Assembly (NCBI GenBank): GCA_002685075.1
Contig: NYWO01000108.1
Span: 27,281-91,280, forward strand
Length of the DNA stretch: 64,000 bases
Source: Arcobacter sp.
GTDB lineage: Bacteria; Campylobacterota; Campylobacteria; Campylobacterales; Arcobacteraceae
Direction: 5' to 3'
Under the pieces are notes generated by a model. The model had not been told where the DNA came from, did not search any database, and saw nothing but the letters and a program-made list of their open reading frames with translations. The translations under genes and the position numbers were made by a program. Shown one piece after another: positions 27,671 to 36,792 of the stretch. Position 1 is the stretch's first letter. Each line of letters opens with the position of its first letter.

Positions 27671-27817
27671 AGCTCTTCACTCCGTTATTTTTCTTAATTA
27701 AAAAGTATCTAAATTTACTTTAATAATTAATTATAAATAATTAAAATTCTTCCATAAAAATATAAGTTTACAATTTATATAAAAGCATAGAAAATTTAAT
27801 CAATAATTATCTAAGAG

Positions 27818-27828
27818 TATAATATAAT
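27818..27828 (+). promoter_or_regulatory. Double -10 element for uvrA
   Basis: Two overlapping TATAAT copies at 27818-27823 and 27823-27828, about 35-45 bases before the uvrA ATG. Confidence 0.5.
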
Positions 27829-27861
27829 ATTAGCTTCAAAAATTTAAAGGCTAATATAATT

Positions 27862-30672
27862 ATGACAGATACTATAAAAATTTTTAATGCTAAAGAAAAC
27901 AACTTAAAAAATATTAATTTAGAAATACCAAAAAATAAACTAATCGTATTTACAGGACTATCAGGCTCTGGAAAATCTACACTTGCATTTGATACACTTT
28001 ATGCAGAAGGACAAAGAAGATATATTGAATCATTATCTGCTTATGCTAGACAATTTTTAGATAAAGTTGGAAAACCTGATGTTGAAAGAATTGAAGGCTT
28101 AACACCAGCAATTGCAATTGACCAAAAAACAACTTCTAAAAATCCACGTTCAACTGTTGGAACAATTACAGAAGTTTATGATTACTTAAGACTTTTATAT
28201 GCAAGAATTGGAAAACAACATTGTCATAAATGTGGAGAACCAATTTCACAAATGAGTGCATCAGATGTAATTAATCAAGTTTTAACACTTCCTCAAAACT
28301 CCAAAATTGTAATTTTAGCACCTCTTATAAACAGAAAAAAAGGTACTTTTGCTGATTTACTAGAATCTTTAAGAGGTAAAGGTTATGTAAGAGCCATGAT
28401 TGATGGAGTGATGGTTAGACTTGATGAAGAAATAGAACTTGGTAAATCAAAAATGCATACAATCAAAGTCGTAATTGATAGAGTTGTAGTAAAAGAAGAA
28501 AACAAAGAAAGAATCGCTCAAGATGTTGAAAAAGGTTTAAAAGAGAGCTTTGGAGAACTTGAAATTGAAGTACTAAATCATGAAGATGTTGGAGTTGAAA
28601 AACATATTCATTACTCTGAGCATATGGCATGTTTTGATTGTAAAATTTCCTTTGAACCTTTAGAGCCTTTATCTTTTTCCTTTAATTCACCAAAAGGTGC
28701 ATGCTCATCATGTGATGGTTTAGGTATTAGATACGCACTTGATATGAAAAAAGTAATAAATGAAGAACTTCCTATTGAAGAAGGGGCTGTTAGAGTAATC
28801 TATGGTTTTAACAAAGGTTTTTACTTTAAAATGCTTACTGCTTTTTGTGAAGCTGCAGATATTAATACAACAATTCCATTTAAAGAATTACCAGAACATC
28901 AAAGAAAAGCAATACTTCATGGTGGAATAGAAGAAGCAAAGTTTGTATGGAAAAAACATAGCTTAAAAAGAAAATGGGAAGGTGTTGTAAAAATTGCCTA
29001 TGATATGGTTAAAGATGAAAAAGAGATGGCTGAATATATGACTGAAAAAGCATGTAGTGATTGTAATGGAAATAGATTGAAACCATCATCTCAAAGTGTT
29101 TATGTTGCAGGTAAAACAATAGGAGATATTCTAAATATTCCTATTGAAGATTCTCATAAATTTTTTCAAGATGAAAAAAACTTTAAATATTTATCAGACC
29201 AAGGTAAATTAATTGCAAAACCAATATTAAAAGAAGTTCAAGAAAGAGTCTATTTTTTATATGATGTAGGACTTGGATATATTACACTAGGACGTGATGC
29301 TAGAACTATTTCAGGAGGAGAAGCACAAAGAATTAGAGTCGCTTCTCAAATTGGTTCTGGACTTACTGGAGTAATGTATGTTTTAGACGAACCTTCAATT
29401 GGCTTACATGAAAGAGATACAAGTAAACTTATTAAAACACTTCGAGCCTTACAAGAAAAAGGTAATACTGTAATTGTAGTTGAACATGATAAAGAGACTA
29501 TTGAGGCAGCTGATTACATTGTAGATATTGGTCCACATGCTGGAAAGTTTGGTGGAGAAATCGTATTTGATGGAACACTGAAAAAAATGCTAAAAGCAAA
29601 GACTCTTACTGCAAAATATTTAACGGGTGAAAAGAAAATTGATTATGTTCATAATAGGCCACAAGAAGAGTTTATAGAAATAAAAAATGTAAGTATAAAT
29701 AATATCAAGGATTTAAGTCTTCAAATACCACTTAAAAATTTATGTGCAATTACAGGAGTTTCAGGAAGTGGTAAATCATCTCTTATCTTACAAACTTTAT
29801 TACCTGTTGCTAAAGAATTATTAAATCATGCAAGAAAAGTTAAAAAAGTTGATGGTGTAGAGATTGCAGGTTTAGAAAAACTTGATAAAGTTATCTATCT
29901 TGATCAAAGTCCAATAGGAAGAACTCCTAGATCAAACCCAGCAACATATACAGGCTTAATGGACGAATTAAGACTATTATTTTCAAAAACAAAAGAAGCA
30001 GAAATAAGAGGTTATAAAATTGGTCGTTTCTCTTTTAACGTAAAAGGTGGACGTTGTGAAAAATGTCAAGGCGAAGGTGAAATCAAAATTGAAATGCACT
30101 TTTTACCAGATATCATGGTTAAATGTGATGATTGTGCTGGTCAAAGATATAATGCACAAACTTTAGAAATTTTATACAAAGGTAAAAGTATTTCTGATGT
30201 ATTAAATATGAGTGTTGATGAAGCTCTTGAGTTCTTTGTAAAAATTCCAAAAATTCATGCAAAACTTCAAACATTAAGTGATGTTGGTCTTGGATATATT
30301 ACTTTAGGCCAAAATGCAGTAACACTTTCTGGTGGTGAAGCACAAAGAATTAAATTAAGTAAAGAGTTAAGTAAAAAAGATACTGGAAATACTTTATATA
30401 TTTTAGATGAACCAACAACTGGACTTCATTTTGCTGATGTTGATAGACTTACAAAAGTATTACATCATTTAGTTGATTTAGGAAACTCTGTAATTGTAAT
30501 TGAGCATAATTTAGATGTAGTTAAAAACTCTGATTGGGTTATTGATATGGGTCCTGAAGGTGGAAATAAAGGTGGTTTACTTGTAGATGAAGGAACACCT
30601 GAGCAAGTTGCAGCAAATCATAAAAAATCTGGCTCTCATACAGGTTACTATTTAGCAAAGGAGATAAAATAA
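27862..30672 (+). CDS. uvrA: Excinuclease ABC subunit A
   Basis: A 936-residue damage-recognition ATPase of nucleotide excision repair. Two ABC modules: Walker A GLSGSGKSTL near residue 33 and GVSGSGKSSL near 634, and signatures TISGGEAQRI and TLSGGEAQRI. Zinc-binding Cys pairs are in CHKCGEP, CFDCKISF, CSSCDGLG, CSDCNGNR, CEKCQGEGE and CDDCAGQR. The second Walker region is followed by the insertion-domain motif DQSPIGRTPRSNPATYTG. All family elements are present. It starts with ATG 27862; the next gene begins directly after its stop. Confidence 0.98.
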   Translation: MTDTIKIFNAKENNLKNINLEIPKNKLIVFTGLSGSGKSTLAFDTLYAEGQRRYIESLSAYARQFLDKVGKPDVERIEGLTPAIAIDQKTTSKNPRSTVGTITEVYDYLRLLYARIGKQHCHKCGEPISQMSASDVINQVLTLPQNSKIVILAPLINRKKGTFADLLESLRGKGYVRAMIDGVMVRLDEEIELGKSKMHTIKVVIDRVVVKEENKERIAQDVEKGLKESFGELEIEVLNHEDVGVEKHIHYSEHMACFDCKISFEPLEPLSFSFNSPKGACSSCDGLGIRYALDMKKVINEELPIEEGAVRVIYGFNKGFYFKMLTAFCEAADINTTIPFKELPEHQRKAILHGGIEEAKFVWKKHSLKRKWEGVVKIAYDMVKDEKEMAEYMTEKACSDCNGNRLKPSSQSVYVAGKTIGDILNIPIEDSHKFFQDEKNFKYLSDQGKLIAKPILKEVQERVYFLYDVGLGYITLGRDARTISGGEAQRIRVASQIGSGLTGVMYVLDEPSIGLHERDTSKLIKTLRALQEKGNTVIVVEHDKETIEAADYIVDIGPHAGKFGGEIVFDGTLKKMLKAKTLTAKYLTGEKKIDYVHNRPQEEFIEIKNVSINNIKDLSLQIPLKNLCAITGVSGSGKSSLILQTLLPVAKELLNHARKVKKVDGVEIAGLEKLDKVIYLDQSPIGRTPRSNPATYTGLMDELRLLFSKTKEAEIRGYKIGRFSFNVKGGRCEKCQGEGEIKIEMHFLPDIMVKCDDCAGQRYNAQTLEILYKGKSISDVLNMSVDEALEFFVKIPKIHAKLQTLSDVGLGYITLGQNAVTLSGGEAQRIKLSKELSKKDTGNTLYILDEPTTGLHFADVDRLTKVLHHLVDLGNSVIVIEHNLDVVKNSDWVIDMGPEGGNKGGLLVDEGTPEQVAANHKKSGSHTGYYLAKEIK

Positions 30673-31026
30673 ATGTTTGATAAATCAAAATTTACACAAG
30701 ACTTAGCAATAGATAGATTTATTCATGCAGTTGAAAATAACTTCTTTGTTGAAGCTCATGAGTTACTTGAAGATGACTGGAATATGTACAAAAAAATTGG
30801 TGAGAAAAACAAAGCTTTAGTATTAAAAGGTCTGATAAATGGTGCAACTGCTCTAGCTTTATATTTTGAAAAAAACAGACCTAGTGGATATGAAAAAGTA
30901 TGGCCTGTTTTTAATAAATATATGCCTTTATTAGATGAAGTATTATTAGAAAATAAAGATAGATTTTATTATGCAAAAGATTTATTGATTAAAAAAAATG
31001 CTTTGATCAAAAAAACTTTTAAGTAA
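30673..31026 (+). CDS. DUF309 family protein
   Basis: 117 residues, all-helical. The FFVEAHELLEDDWNMYK and LKGLINGATALALYFEKNRPSGYEKVWP segments match the DUF309 pattern (F-x-E-x-H-E-x-LE-x-W, then a QG/GLI-x-G-A-A helix). The function of this widespread family is unknown. It follows uvrA with no gap, so the two are co-transcribed and probably co-translated. Confidence 0.82.
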   Translation: MFDKSKFTQDLAIDRFIHAVENNFFVEAHELLEDDWNMYKKIGEKNKALVLKGLINGATALALYFEKNRPSGYEKVWPVFNKYMPLLDEVLLENKDRFYYAKDLLIKKNALIKKTFK

Positions 31027-31039
31027 TTTAGAATTAAGA

Positions 31040-31384
31040 TTAATTTAATCCCATTAAGTAAGTTTTTAATCTCATCATATCCTCAGTAGGATATTGATTT
31101 TCACTATTTCCTCTAACTGCTTTTACAAAAAAATCTTTTGAAGAATCGTTATAACCAAAATTTATATTTGTTAATACTACTTCATGATGCTGTTTTGTAG
31201 CTTCATTTGTAGTTTTTTCTACATTTGAAAGAGAACTAGTATTTAAAAAATTTTCTTTTTCTACTTCTTCTAATTTAGATTGTTGATCAAGTTTAGAACT
31301 TGTGTTAATTGATTGAATTTGCTGTGCTTGTAAAAGTTTATTATCACTAAATTGATCAATATTAGATATTAATCCATATTCCAT
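31040..31384 (-). CDS. Conserved hypothetical protein with disordered N-terminal half
   Basis: 114 residues. The first about 65 are Gln/Ser/Asn/Thr-rich and probably disordered. The last 45 look ordered (VVLTNINFGYNDSSKDFFVKAVRG and YPTEDMMRLKTYLM). The layout, with a low-complexity N-terminus and a short conserved tail, recalls small flagellar or secretion-linked proteins of Campylobacterota, but I cannot place it in a family. It converges on the DUF309 gene. No signal peptide or membrane segment. Confidence 0.6.
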   Translation of the reverse strand: MEYGLISNIDQFSDNKLLQAQQIQSINTSSKLDQQSKLEEVEKENFLNTSSLSNVEKTTNEATKQHHEVVLTNINFGYNDSSKDFFVKAVRGNSENQYPTEDMMRLKTYLMGLN

Positions 31385-31522
31385 TATGAGCTCCTGTCTT
31401 TAGAAGAATTTAACTCTTGACATAATTATACATCATTTTTAAATATTTTGTCAAAAAAAATATTTATTAAGCTTATTTTGATATTATTAGTTATTAATTT
31501 TCGGATAACAAAGGAGTTTTTA

Positions 31523-31582
31523 TTGGAAGATAGTTCCCAGAGGTGTGATTTAATAATAAGTGAGAAAAAATGGATATTTTAA
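31523..31582 (+). CDS. Candidate 19-residue leader peptide ahead of the CNNM/CorC gene
   Basis: AAAGGAG at 31510-31516 is the best ribosome site in this intergenic region. It lies 6 bases before TTG 31523, which opens a short frame (MEDSSQRCDLIISEKKWIF) stopping at TAA 31580-31582. That stop lies inside the start of the next gene (ATG 31570), in another frame, so termination would release ribosomes at the downstream start. The CNNM gene itself has only a weak GTGAG site. A coupling leader is inferred; it could also be fortuitous. Confidence 0.35.
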   Translation: MEDSSQRCDLIISEKKWIF

Positions 31583-32616
31583 TCTTTCTATTTGTTGCTG
31601 TTGTAGGAGTCTCTTTTTTATGTTCTATTTTAGAATCTATTCTACTTTCTACAAATCCAGCATATGTTTCTGTTCTTGAAAAGAAAAATAAGGTTTCAGG
31701 GCAATTACTAAAAAAACTAAAATCTGACATAGATGTTTCAATTGCTTCAATTCTTATATTAAACACAGTTGCGAATACTTTAGGTGCAACTGCTATTGGA
31801 GTTCAAGCACAAAATGTTTTTGAAGGTGACAAAACAATTGTAATGATTGTTTCAATTGTTTTAACATTTATGATTTTATTTTTTGCAGAAATAATACCTA
31901 AAACTATTGGGGCAGTTTATTGGAAACAACTAGCACCATATGCAGCAAGAATTATTAATTTATTTATATTTATTACCTACCCAATAATTTTAATTACGCA
32001 ATTTGTAACAAAAAAGATTGGTTCAAATATTACAGATACAATATCTAGAGAAGAGTTAATTCACTCTACATTGTTAAGTGAAGAAGAAGGTATTATTGGT
32101 GATTTAGAATCTGATATTATTGAAAATACACTTACTTTAAATAATATGAAAGTAAGAGAAATTTTAACACCTAGATCTGTTATGTATGCAATAGATAAAA
32201 ATACACCTATAAAAGATATTATTGAAGATAAAAGAACTTTTAAATTTTCGAGAGTTCCTGTTTATGCAGATACTATTGATAATATCATTGGTATTGTGTT
32301 AACAAAAAAATTGTTTAAACAAGCTCTAATTGACAAAGATGTTTTAGTTGAATCGATTATGAAACCAGTTATTCCTATAAATGAAAATATACCAGTATCA
32401 AAAGCTTTAAATATGTTTATTCAAAAGAAAGAACATATGTTTGTAGTTTACGATTCCTATGATCAAACAGAAGGTATTGTTACACTTGAAGATTGTATTG
32501 AGACATTATTAGGTTTAGAAATTATGGATGAATCAGATACAACTGCGGATATGAGAATACTTGCTTTAAATAAAATGAAAGCAAAAAGAAAAGAAAAAGA
32601 AAAGGAATATAAATGA
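31570..32616 (+). CDS. CNNM/CorC (HlyC) family membrane protein with CBS pair
   Basis: 348 residues: a DUF21/CNNM membrane domain with about four segments (residues 1-150), including the PKTIGAVYW-type helix IIPKTIGAVYWKQLAP, then a CBS pair (about 195-310; LTPRSVMYAI, FSRVPVYADTIDNIIGIV and EGIVTLEDCIETLLG). Relatives export magnesium/cobalt or aid Mg2+ homeostasis. The C-terminal CorC_HlyC transporter-associated domain is missing; the protein ends in a basic tail. Its stop overlaps the carbonic anhydrase start. Confidence 0.88.
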   Translation: MDILIFLFVAVVGVSFLCSILESILLSTNPAYVSVLEKKNKVSGQLLKKLKSDIDVSIASILILNTVANTLGATAIGVQAQNVFEGDKTIVMIVSIVLTFMILFFAEIIPKTIGAVYWKQLAPYAARIINLFIFITYPIILITQFVTKKIGSNITDTISREELIHSTLLSEEEGIIGDLESDIIENTLTLNNMKVREILTPRSVMYAIDKNTPIKDIIEDKRTFKFSRVPVYADTIDNIIGIVLTKKLFKQALIDKDVLVESIMKPVIPINENIPVSKALNMFIQKKEHMFVVYDSYDQTEGIVTLEDCIETLLGLEIMDESDTTADMRILALNKMKAKRKEKEKEYK

Positions 32617-33365
32617 GTTTAAAGAACACTTTAATTAGTATTTTTATTGTAGTTATTATTGCCCTTATGGTAAGTGGTGATAAACAAGAAGAAAAAGGTG
32701 CACATTGGGAATATAGTGAAGAATTAGGACCAAAAGAATGGGCAAACCTTGATGAAAAATATAAAATGTGTGAAGATGGATTAAATCAATCACCAATTAA
32801 TATTACTAATGTTATAGATGCACAATTAAATCCATTAACATTTGAAAGTACTGCAAAAGCTACTTCATTTGCTAATAATGGACACTCTGTACAAGTAAAC
32901 TTTACAAGTGCAAACTCTCTAGCAATAGATAATCAAAAATACTACTTAAAACAAATTCATTTTCATACACCTAGTGAAAATCAAATTAATGGAGTTTCAT
33001 ATCCAATGGAAGCACATTTAGTTCATGCAAATAGTGCTGGAGATTTAGCAGTAGTAGGTGTTATGTTTGAATTAGGTGAAGATAATATTGTTTTAAATAA
33101 ATTATTAAGAAATATACCTGAAAATACAGGTGATAGTAATAAACTTAAATCTGAAATTTTAGGATACGATATCTTACCATCAAATCAAGATTACTACAGA
33201 TTTAATGGTTCGTTAACAACTCCTCCATGTTCTGAAGGTGTTAAATGGTTTGTACTAAAAACTCCAGTTTCAATTTCAAAAAGTCAATTAGCTGATTTTA
33301 ATGCTGCAATGCCTACAAATAATAGACCTATTCAAAATATTAACTCTAGAGTTATTCTAGATTAA
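32613..33365 (+). CDS. Periplasmic alpha-class carbonic anhydrase
   Basis: 250 residues. An N-terminal hydrophobic signal (about 5-22) is followed by a complete alpha-CA domain: HWEYS, CEDGLNQSPINI, zinc ligands in IHFHTPSENQ and EAHLVHAN, and LTTPPCSEGVKWFVLK. It hydrates CO2 in the periplasm. Related enzymes help H. pylori and others with CO2/bicarbonate and pH control. The ATG overlaps the CNNM stop by 4 bases. Confidence 0.94.
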   Translation: MSLKNTLISIFIVVIIALMVSGDKQEEKGAHWEYSEELGPKEWANLDEKYKMCEDGLNQSPINITNVIDAQLNPLTFESTAKATSFANNGHSVQVNFTSANSLAIDNQKYYLKQIHFHTPSENQINGVSYPMEAHLVHANSAGDLAVVGVMFELGEDNIVLNKLLRNIPENTGDSNKLKSEILGYDILPSNQDYYRFNGSLTTPPCSEGVKWFVLKTPVSISKSQLADFNAAMPTNNRPIQNINSRVILD

Positions 33366-33442
33366 TTACTTCTAATATATACAGATTAATTTCTGTATAT
33401 ATTACCCTCAATATGTTATTAATATTCGTTCAATTTGTAAAG

Positions 33443-33462
33443 AAAGAACAAAGAAGTTCTTT
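33443..33462 (+). promoter_or_regulatory. Small hairpin in the 5' leader of the YegP-family gene
   Basis: AAAGAAC (33443-33449) pairs with GTTCTTT (33456-33462) over a 6-nt loop, ending 5-6 bases before the AAGGA ribosome site. It could influence mRNA stability or translation. Confidence 0.45.
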
Positions 33463-33478
33463 GAAATAAGGAAACAAG

Positions 33479-33805
33479 ATGACTATTAACTTAAGAAAAA
33501 GCGAAGCAAAAGAACCATTCTCATTTATTTACGTAAATGCAGAAGGTAAGACAATTGTAAAGAGTGAAAATTACTCTCAAAAGCCAAGTGCTAAAAATGG
33601 TATTGAATCAGTTAGAAAGAACTGTCAAGATGATGCTAGATATGAATTTAAAAAATCATCAAACGAAAAATTTTTCTTTAATATTAAAGCAACAAATGCT
33701 CAATTTGTAGGCACTAGTGCCTTATTTGTAACTGAAGAAGAAAGAACAGCAGCTATTGCTGAACTTAAAGTAGATTCTGCAGATGCTAAGGTTTCAGAAG
33801 TTTAA
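33479..33805 (+). CDS. YegP-family (DUF1508) protein
   Basis: 108 residues with two DUF1508-type repeats. The first reads FSFIYVNAEGKTIVKSENYSQK then NGIESVRKNCQDDARYE, the second FFFNIKATNAQFVGTSALFVTEEE. Proteins of this group occur as tandem small alpha/beta repeats and have no settled biochemical role. The leader has a hairpin and a good AAGGA site, suggesting strong expression. Followed by a terminator. Confidence 0.85.
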   Translation: MTINLRKSEAKEPFSFIYVNAEGKTIVKSENYSQKPSAKNGIESVRKNCQDDARYEFKKSSNEKFFFNIKATNAQFVGTSALFVTEEERTAAIAELKVDSADAKVSEV

Positions 33806-33831
33806 AAATTTTCTTTAACAAACAATATCTT

Positions 33832-33868
33832 AAAAGTAAATGTCTAGACTTTAGGCATTCACTTTTTT
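33832..33868 (+). terminator. Terminator after the YegP-family gene
   Basis: A stem of about 14 pairs (33832-33846 with 33852-33866) with one mismatch and one wobble, followed by a T8 run. Confidence 0.75.
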
Positions 33869-33872
33869 TTGC

Positions 33873-33878
33873 TATAAT
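33873..33878 (+). promoter_or_regulatory. -10 element for the ATPase/H-NOX operon
   Basis: TATAAT 39 bases before ATG 33917, directly after the preceding terminator, so the operon starts here. Confidence 0.55.
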
Positions 33879-33916
33879 ATTAAAAAATTACATTAAAAAC
33901 GCAGAAGAGGTCTATT

Positions 33917-36298
33917 ATGAATAGCACTATTGATTATGAAAAATTAAAACTTTTTTATATCGGAAAAGAAAAGATTGATGAACAAACAACTATTCCTTTA
34001 GTTTACAAGAACAAAGACTTAAGAACACATGCTGCAATTATTGGAATGACAGGAAGTGGTAAAACAGGTCTTGGAATTTCATTATTAGAAGAAGCTGCTA
34101 TTGATAATATACCTTCAATTATTATTGATCCCAAAGGAGATATGGGAAATTTACTTTTAACTTTCCCTAACTTACAAGCAAATGACTTTAAACCTTGGAT
34201 AGAAGAACAAGATTCTATAAACAATGGTTTATCACTTGAGGAGCAAGCAGAAAAAACTGCTAAGCTTTGGGAAAAAGGAATTACAAGTGATTTTCAGAGT
34301 AAAGAAAGAATTGCAAAACTAAAAGATTCTGCTGATTTTACTATTTATACACCTGGAAGTACAGCTGGTGTTTCTGTTTCTATTCTATCTTCATTTAAAG
34401 CTCCCAGTGTTGAAGTTTTAGAAGACCATGATTTACTAACTTCTTTGATTACTTCAACAGTTTCATCTTTATTATCACTTGTAGATATAAATAGTAATTC
34501 TTCATCTAAAGAGAGTATTTTATTATCTTCAATTTTTATGAATGCATATTCTCAAAATAAGGATTTAAGCCTTAAAGAATTAATTTCTTTAATTGTTACA
34601 CCCCCATTTCCAAAAGTTGGTATTTTTGATTTAGAAACATTTTTTGCACAAGATGATAGATTAAAATTAGCACTAAAACTAAATACTATTATTGCAAACC
34701 CATCTTTTAAAAATTGGATTGAAGGTGAAGCTTTAGATATCTCAAATTTACTATATGATGAAAATGGAAAAGCAAAAGTTTCTATTTTTTCAATTGCACA
34801 TTTAAATGATTCTCAAAGAATGTTCTTTGTATCACTTTTATTAAATCAAATGGTTTCGTGGATGAGAAGACAGGAAGGGACATCTTCTCTTAAAGCCCTT
34901 CTTTACATGGATGAAATATTTGGATATTTTCCACCATCTAAAAATCCACCATCTAAACAACCTATGCTTACACTTTTAAAGCAAGCTAGATCTTTTGGAG
35001 TGGGAGTTATACTTTCAACTCAAAATCCTGTTGATATAGATTATAAAGGATTATCAAATATTGGAACTTGGTTTATAGGAAGACTTCAAACAAAACAAGA
35101 TATAGATAAGGTAATTGATGGTTTAAATGGAGCAAGTGATGGAGCCATTGATAAAAAAGAGTTAGAAAAAACTATATCAAATCTTGAAAAAAGAACATTT
35201 ATAATGAAAAATATAAATGAGAAAAATATAAAAATATTTAAAACTAGATGGGTTTTATCTTATTTAAAAGGTCCAATTTCAAAAGATGACATAAAAAAGC
35301 TAATGGAAAATAAAATTAAAAAACTAAAAACAGCTAATAAAAAAGAGAAAATAGCTGCAATAGAAACTAAACATACAAAAACTAATACAGCATCAAAAGA
35401 TTTTACAAAGCCAATTTTACCAAAAACTATAGAAGAAAAATATTTATTTAATTCACAAAGTGATGAATATTCACTTCAACCTTATTTACTATGTTCATGC
35501 AGTATTAACTTTGTAAATACAAGTAAAAGTATAGATAAAAAGGAAGAATTAAGTTATAAAATATATTTAGAAGAAAAAACAAATGAAATATCTTTTGATG
35601 AAATAGAAGATACTAAAGGTTTTGTTTTTGATACAAAAAGTAGAATTAATTGTACATATTATGAAGTTCCTAGCTTTTTACAAAATGAAAGAGAAATTAA
35701 AAAAGTACAAAAAGATTTTTCTAACTATATTTATAGAAATAATAAACTAATTTTATACAAAAACTCAAAATTAAAACTAATATCAAAACAAAATGAACTA
35801 ATAAAAGATTTTAAATTAAGAGTTCAAGATAGATTAAATGAAAAGATAGATCAAGAGATAGAAAAACTACAAACAAAATTTGAAAAAACAGAAAACTCCT
35901 TAGAAAAAAAACTTGATAAACTATTAGTAAAACTTGAAAAAGAGAAAAATCAAGCAAGTGCAAAAACAACTAATACTCTTATATCAATTGGAACTTCTAT
36001 AATTGGTGCTTTTTTTGGAAAATCTGTATTAAATAAAACAAATATTGGGAAAATAGCCAGTAGTGCAAGAGGAGCTTCAATTATTTTAAAAGAGAGAGCG
36101 GATATTAAATTTGTAGAAGAAGATATTAAAGATTTATCAAATGAAATGGAAGAGTTAAAAGAAAAACTTGAAATACAAATAGAAGAAATAAATGAAGAGT
36201 ATTCAATTAATAATTTTGAAATTGAAGAATTTAGTTTAAATCTAAGACGAAAAGATATATATAATACAAAAATAGAGATTTTATGGGAAGAAATATAA
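33917..36298 (+). CDS. HerA-like (DUF87/DUF853-type) ATPase with C-terminal coiled coil
   Basis: 793 residues. The FtsK/HerA core at about 30-450 has Walker A GMTGSGKTGLG, an ASCE-type strand IIIDPKGDMGNLL, Walker B region LLYMDEIFGYFPP and LKQARSFGVGVILSTQNPVDIDYKG. The C-terminal half is Lys/Glu-rich coiled coil (about 620-680 and 725-770) flanking a short glycine-rich segment (ISIGTSIIGAFFGKSVL). Such proteins are widespread and uncharacterised; a DNA-translocase role is possible. It leads the operon with the HugZ-like, H-NOX and kinase genes, whose first start it overlaps (TAATG). Confidence 0.85.
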   Translation: MNSTIDYEKLKLFYIGKEKIDEQTTIPLVYKNKDLRTHAAIIGMTGSGKTGLGISLLEEAAIDNIPSIIIDPKGDMGNLLLTFPNLQANDFKPWIEEQDSINNGLSLEEQAEKTAKLWEKGITSDFQSKERIAKLKDSADFTIYTPGSTAGVSVSILSSFKAPSVEVLEDHDLLTSLITSTVSSLLSLVDINSNSSSKESILLSSIFMNAYSQNKDLSLKELISLIVTPPFPKVGIFDLETFFAQDDRLKLALKLNTIIANPSFKNWIEGEALDISNLLYDENGKAKVSIFSIAHLNDSQRMFFVSLLLNQMVSWMRRQEGTSSLKALLYMDEIFGYFPPSKNPPSKQPMLTLLKQARSFGVGVILSTQNPVDIDYKGLSNIGTWFIGRLQTKQDIDKVIDGLNGASDGAIDKKELEKTISNLEKRTFIMKNINEKNIKIFKTRWVLSYLKGPISKDDIKKLMENKIKKLKTANKKEKIAAIETKHTKTNTASKDFTKPILPKTIEEKYLFNSQSDEYSLQPYLLCSCSINFVNTSKSIDKKEELSYKIYLEEKTNEISFDEIEDTKGFVFDTKSRINCTYYEVPSFLQNEREIKKVQKDFSNYIYRNNKLILYKNSKLKLISKQNELIKDFKLRVQDRLNEKIDQEIEKLQTKFEKTENSLEKKLDKLLVKLEKEKNQASAKTTNTLISIGTSIIGAFFGKSVLNKTNIGKIASSARGASIILKERADIKFVEEDIKDLSNEMEELKEKLEIQIEEINEEYSINNFEIEEFSLNLRRKDIYNTKIEILWEEI

Positions 36299-36792
36299 TG
36301 GCAAAAAACTTAAGCGAATTTTTAAAAAATATACAAAGTCTAACAATAAGTTCACTAGATGAAAAAGGTAACCCTTTCTCATCTTATGCTCCTTTTGTTA
36401 AATATAATAATAAATATTACACATACCTTTCACTAATGGCAAAACACTCTACAAACTTAAGAGAAAATAGTACATCATCTATTTTTTTCTGTGAAGATGA
36501 AAAAAATTGTTCTAATATCTTCGCTAAAAAAAGAGTATCAATTCAATGTGAAACATTAATGTTAGAACAAGATACAGAAAAAGAAGAAAAAATTTTAAAT
36601 GAATTTAAAGCAAAATTTGGTGATGATATGGTAAATATGTTGAAAAATATGGGTGATTTCTATCTCTTTGAATTTTCACCATTTTACGGTGAAGCAGTTT
36701 TTGGATTTGGAAAAGCTTATAATCTTGGCGGAGAAAACTTTGAAGAGTTTGTACAAAGAGAAAATACAGGGAATAAAGGACATGGAAAATGA
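36298..36792 (+). CDS. Pyridoxamine-5'-phosphate-oxidase-fold protein, HugZ/HutZ-like
   Basis: About 164 residues: split-barrel flavin/haem-binding fold (LTISSLDEKGNPFSSYAPFV, AKHSTNLRENSTSSIFF). The C-terminal FYGEAVFGFGKAYNLGGENFEE and the tail [11 protein letters not shown] with its His are typical of the HugZ/HutZ haem-degrading branch. ATG 36298 is chosen: GGGAAG lies 7 bases upstream and the earlier ATG 36283 sits inside that region. Haem handling next to an H-NOX gene is suggestive, but enzymatic activity is not shown. It overlaps the H-NOX gene by 4 bases. Confidence 0.82.
   Translation: MAKNLSEFLKNIQSLTISSLDEKGNPFSSYAPFVKYNNKYYTYLSLMAKHSTNLRENSTSSIFFCEDEKNCSNIFAKKRVSIQCETLMLEQDTEKEEKILNEFKAKFGDDMVNMLKNMGDFYLFEFSPFYGEAVFGFGKAYNLGGENFEEFVQRENTGNKGHGK

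Noticed and set aside
33374-33403. Terminator after the carbonic anhydrase gene
   Set aside because: A 12-bp AT stem exists (33374-33385 with 33392-33403), but it is followed by ATTACCC with no T-run; it is too weak to call.
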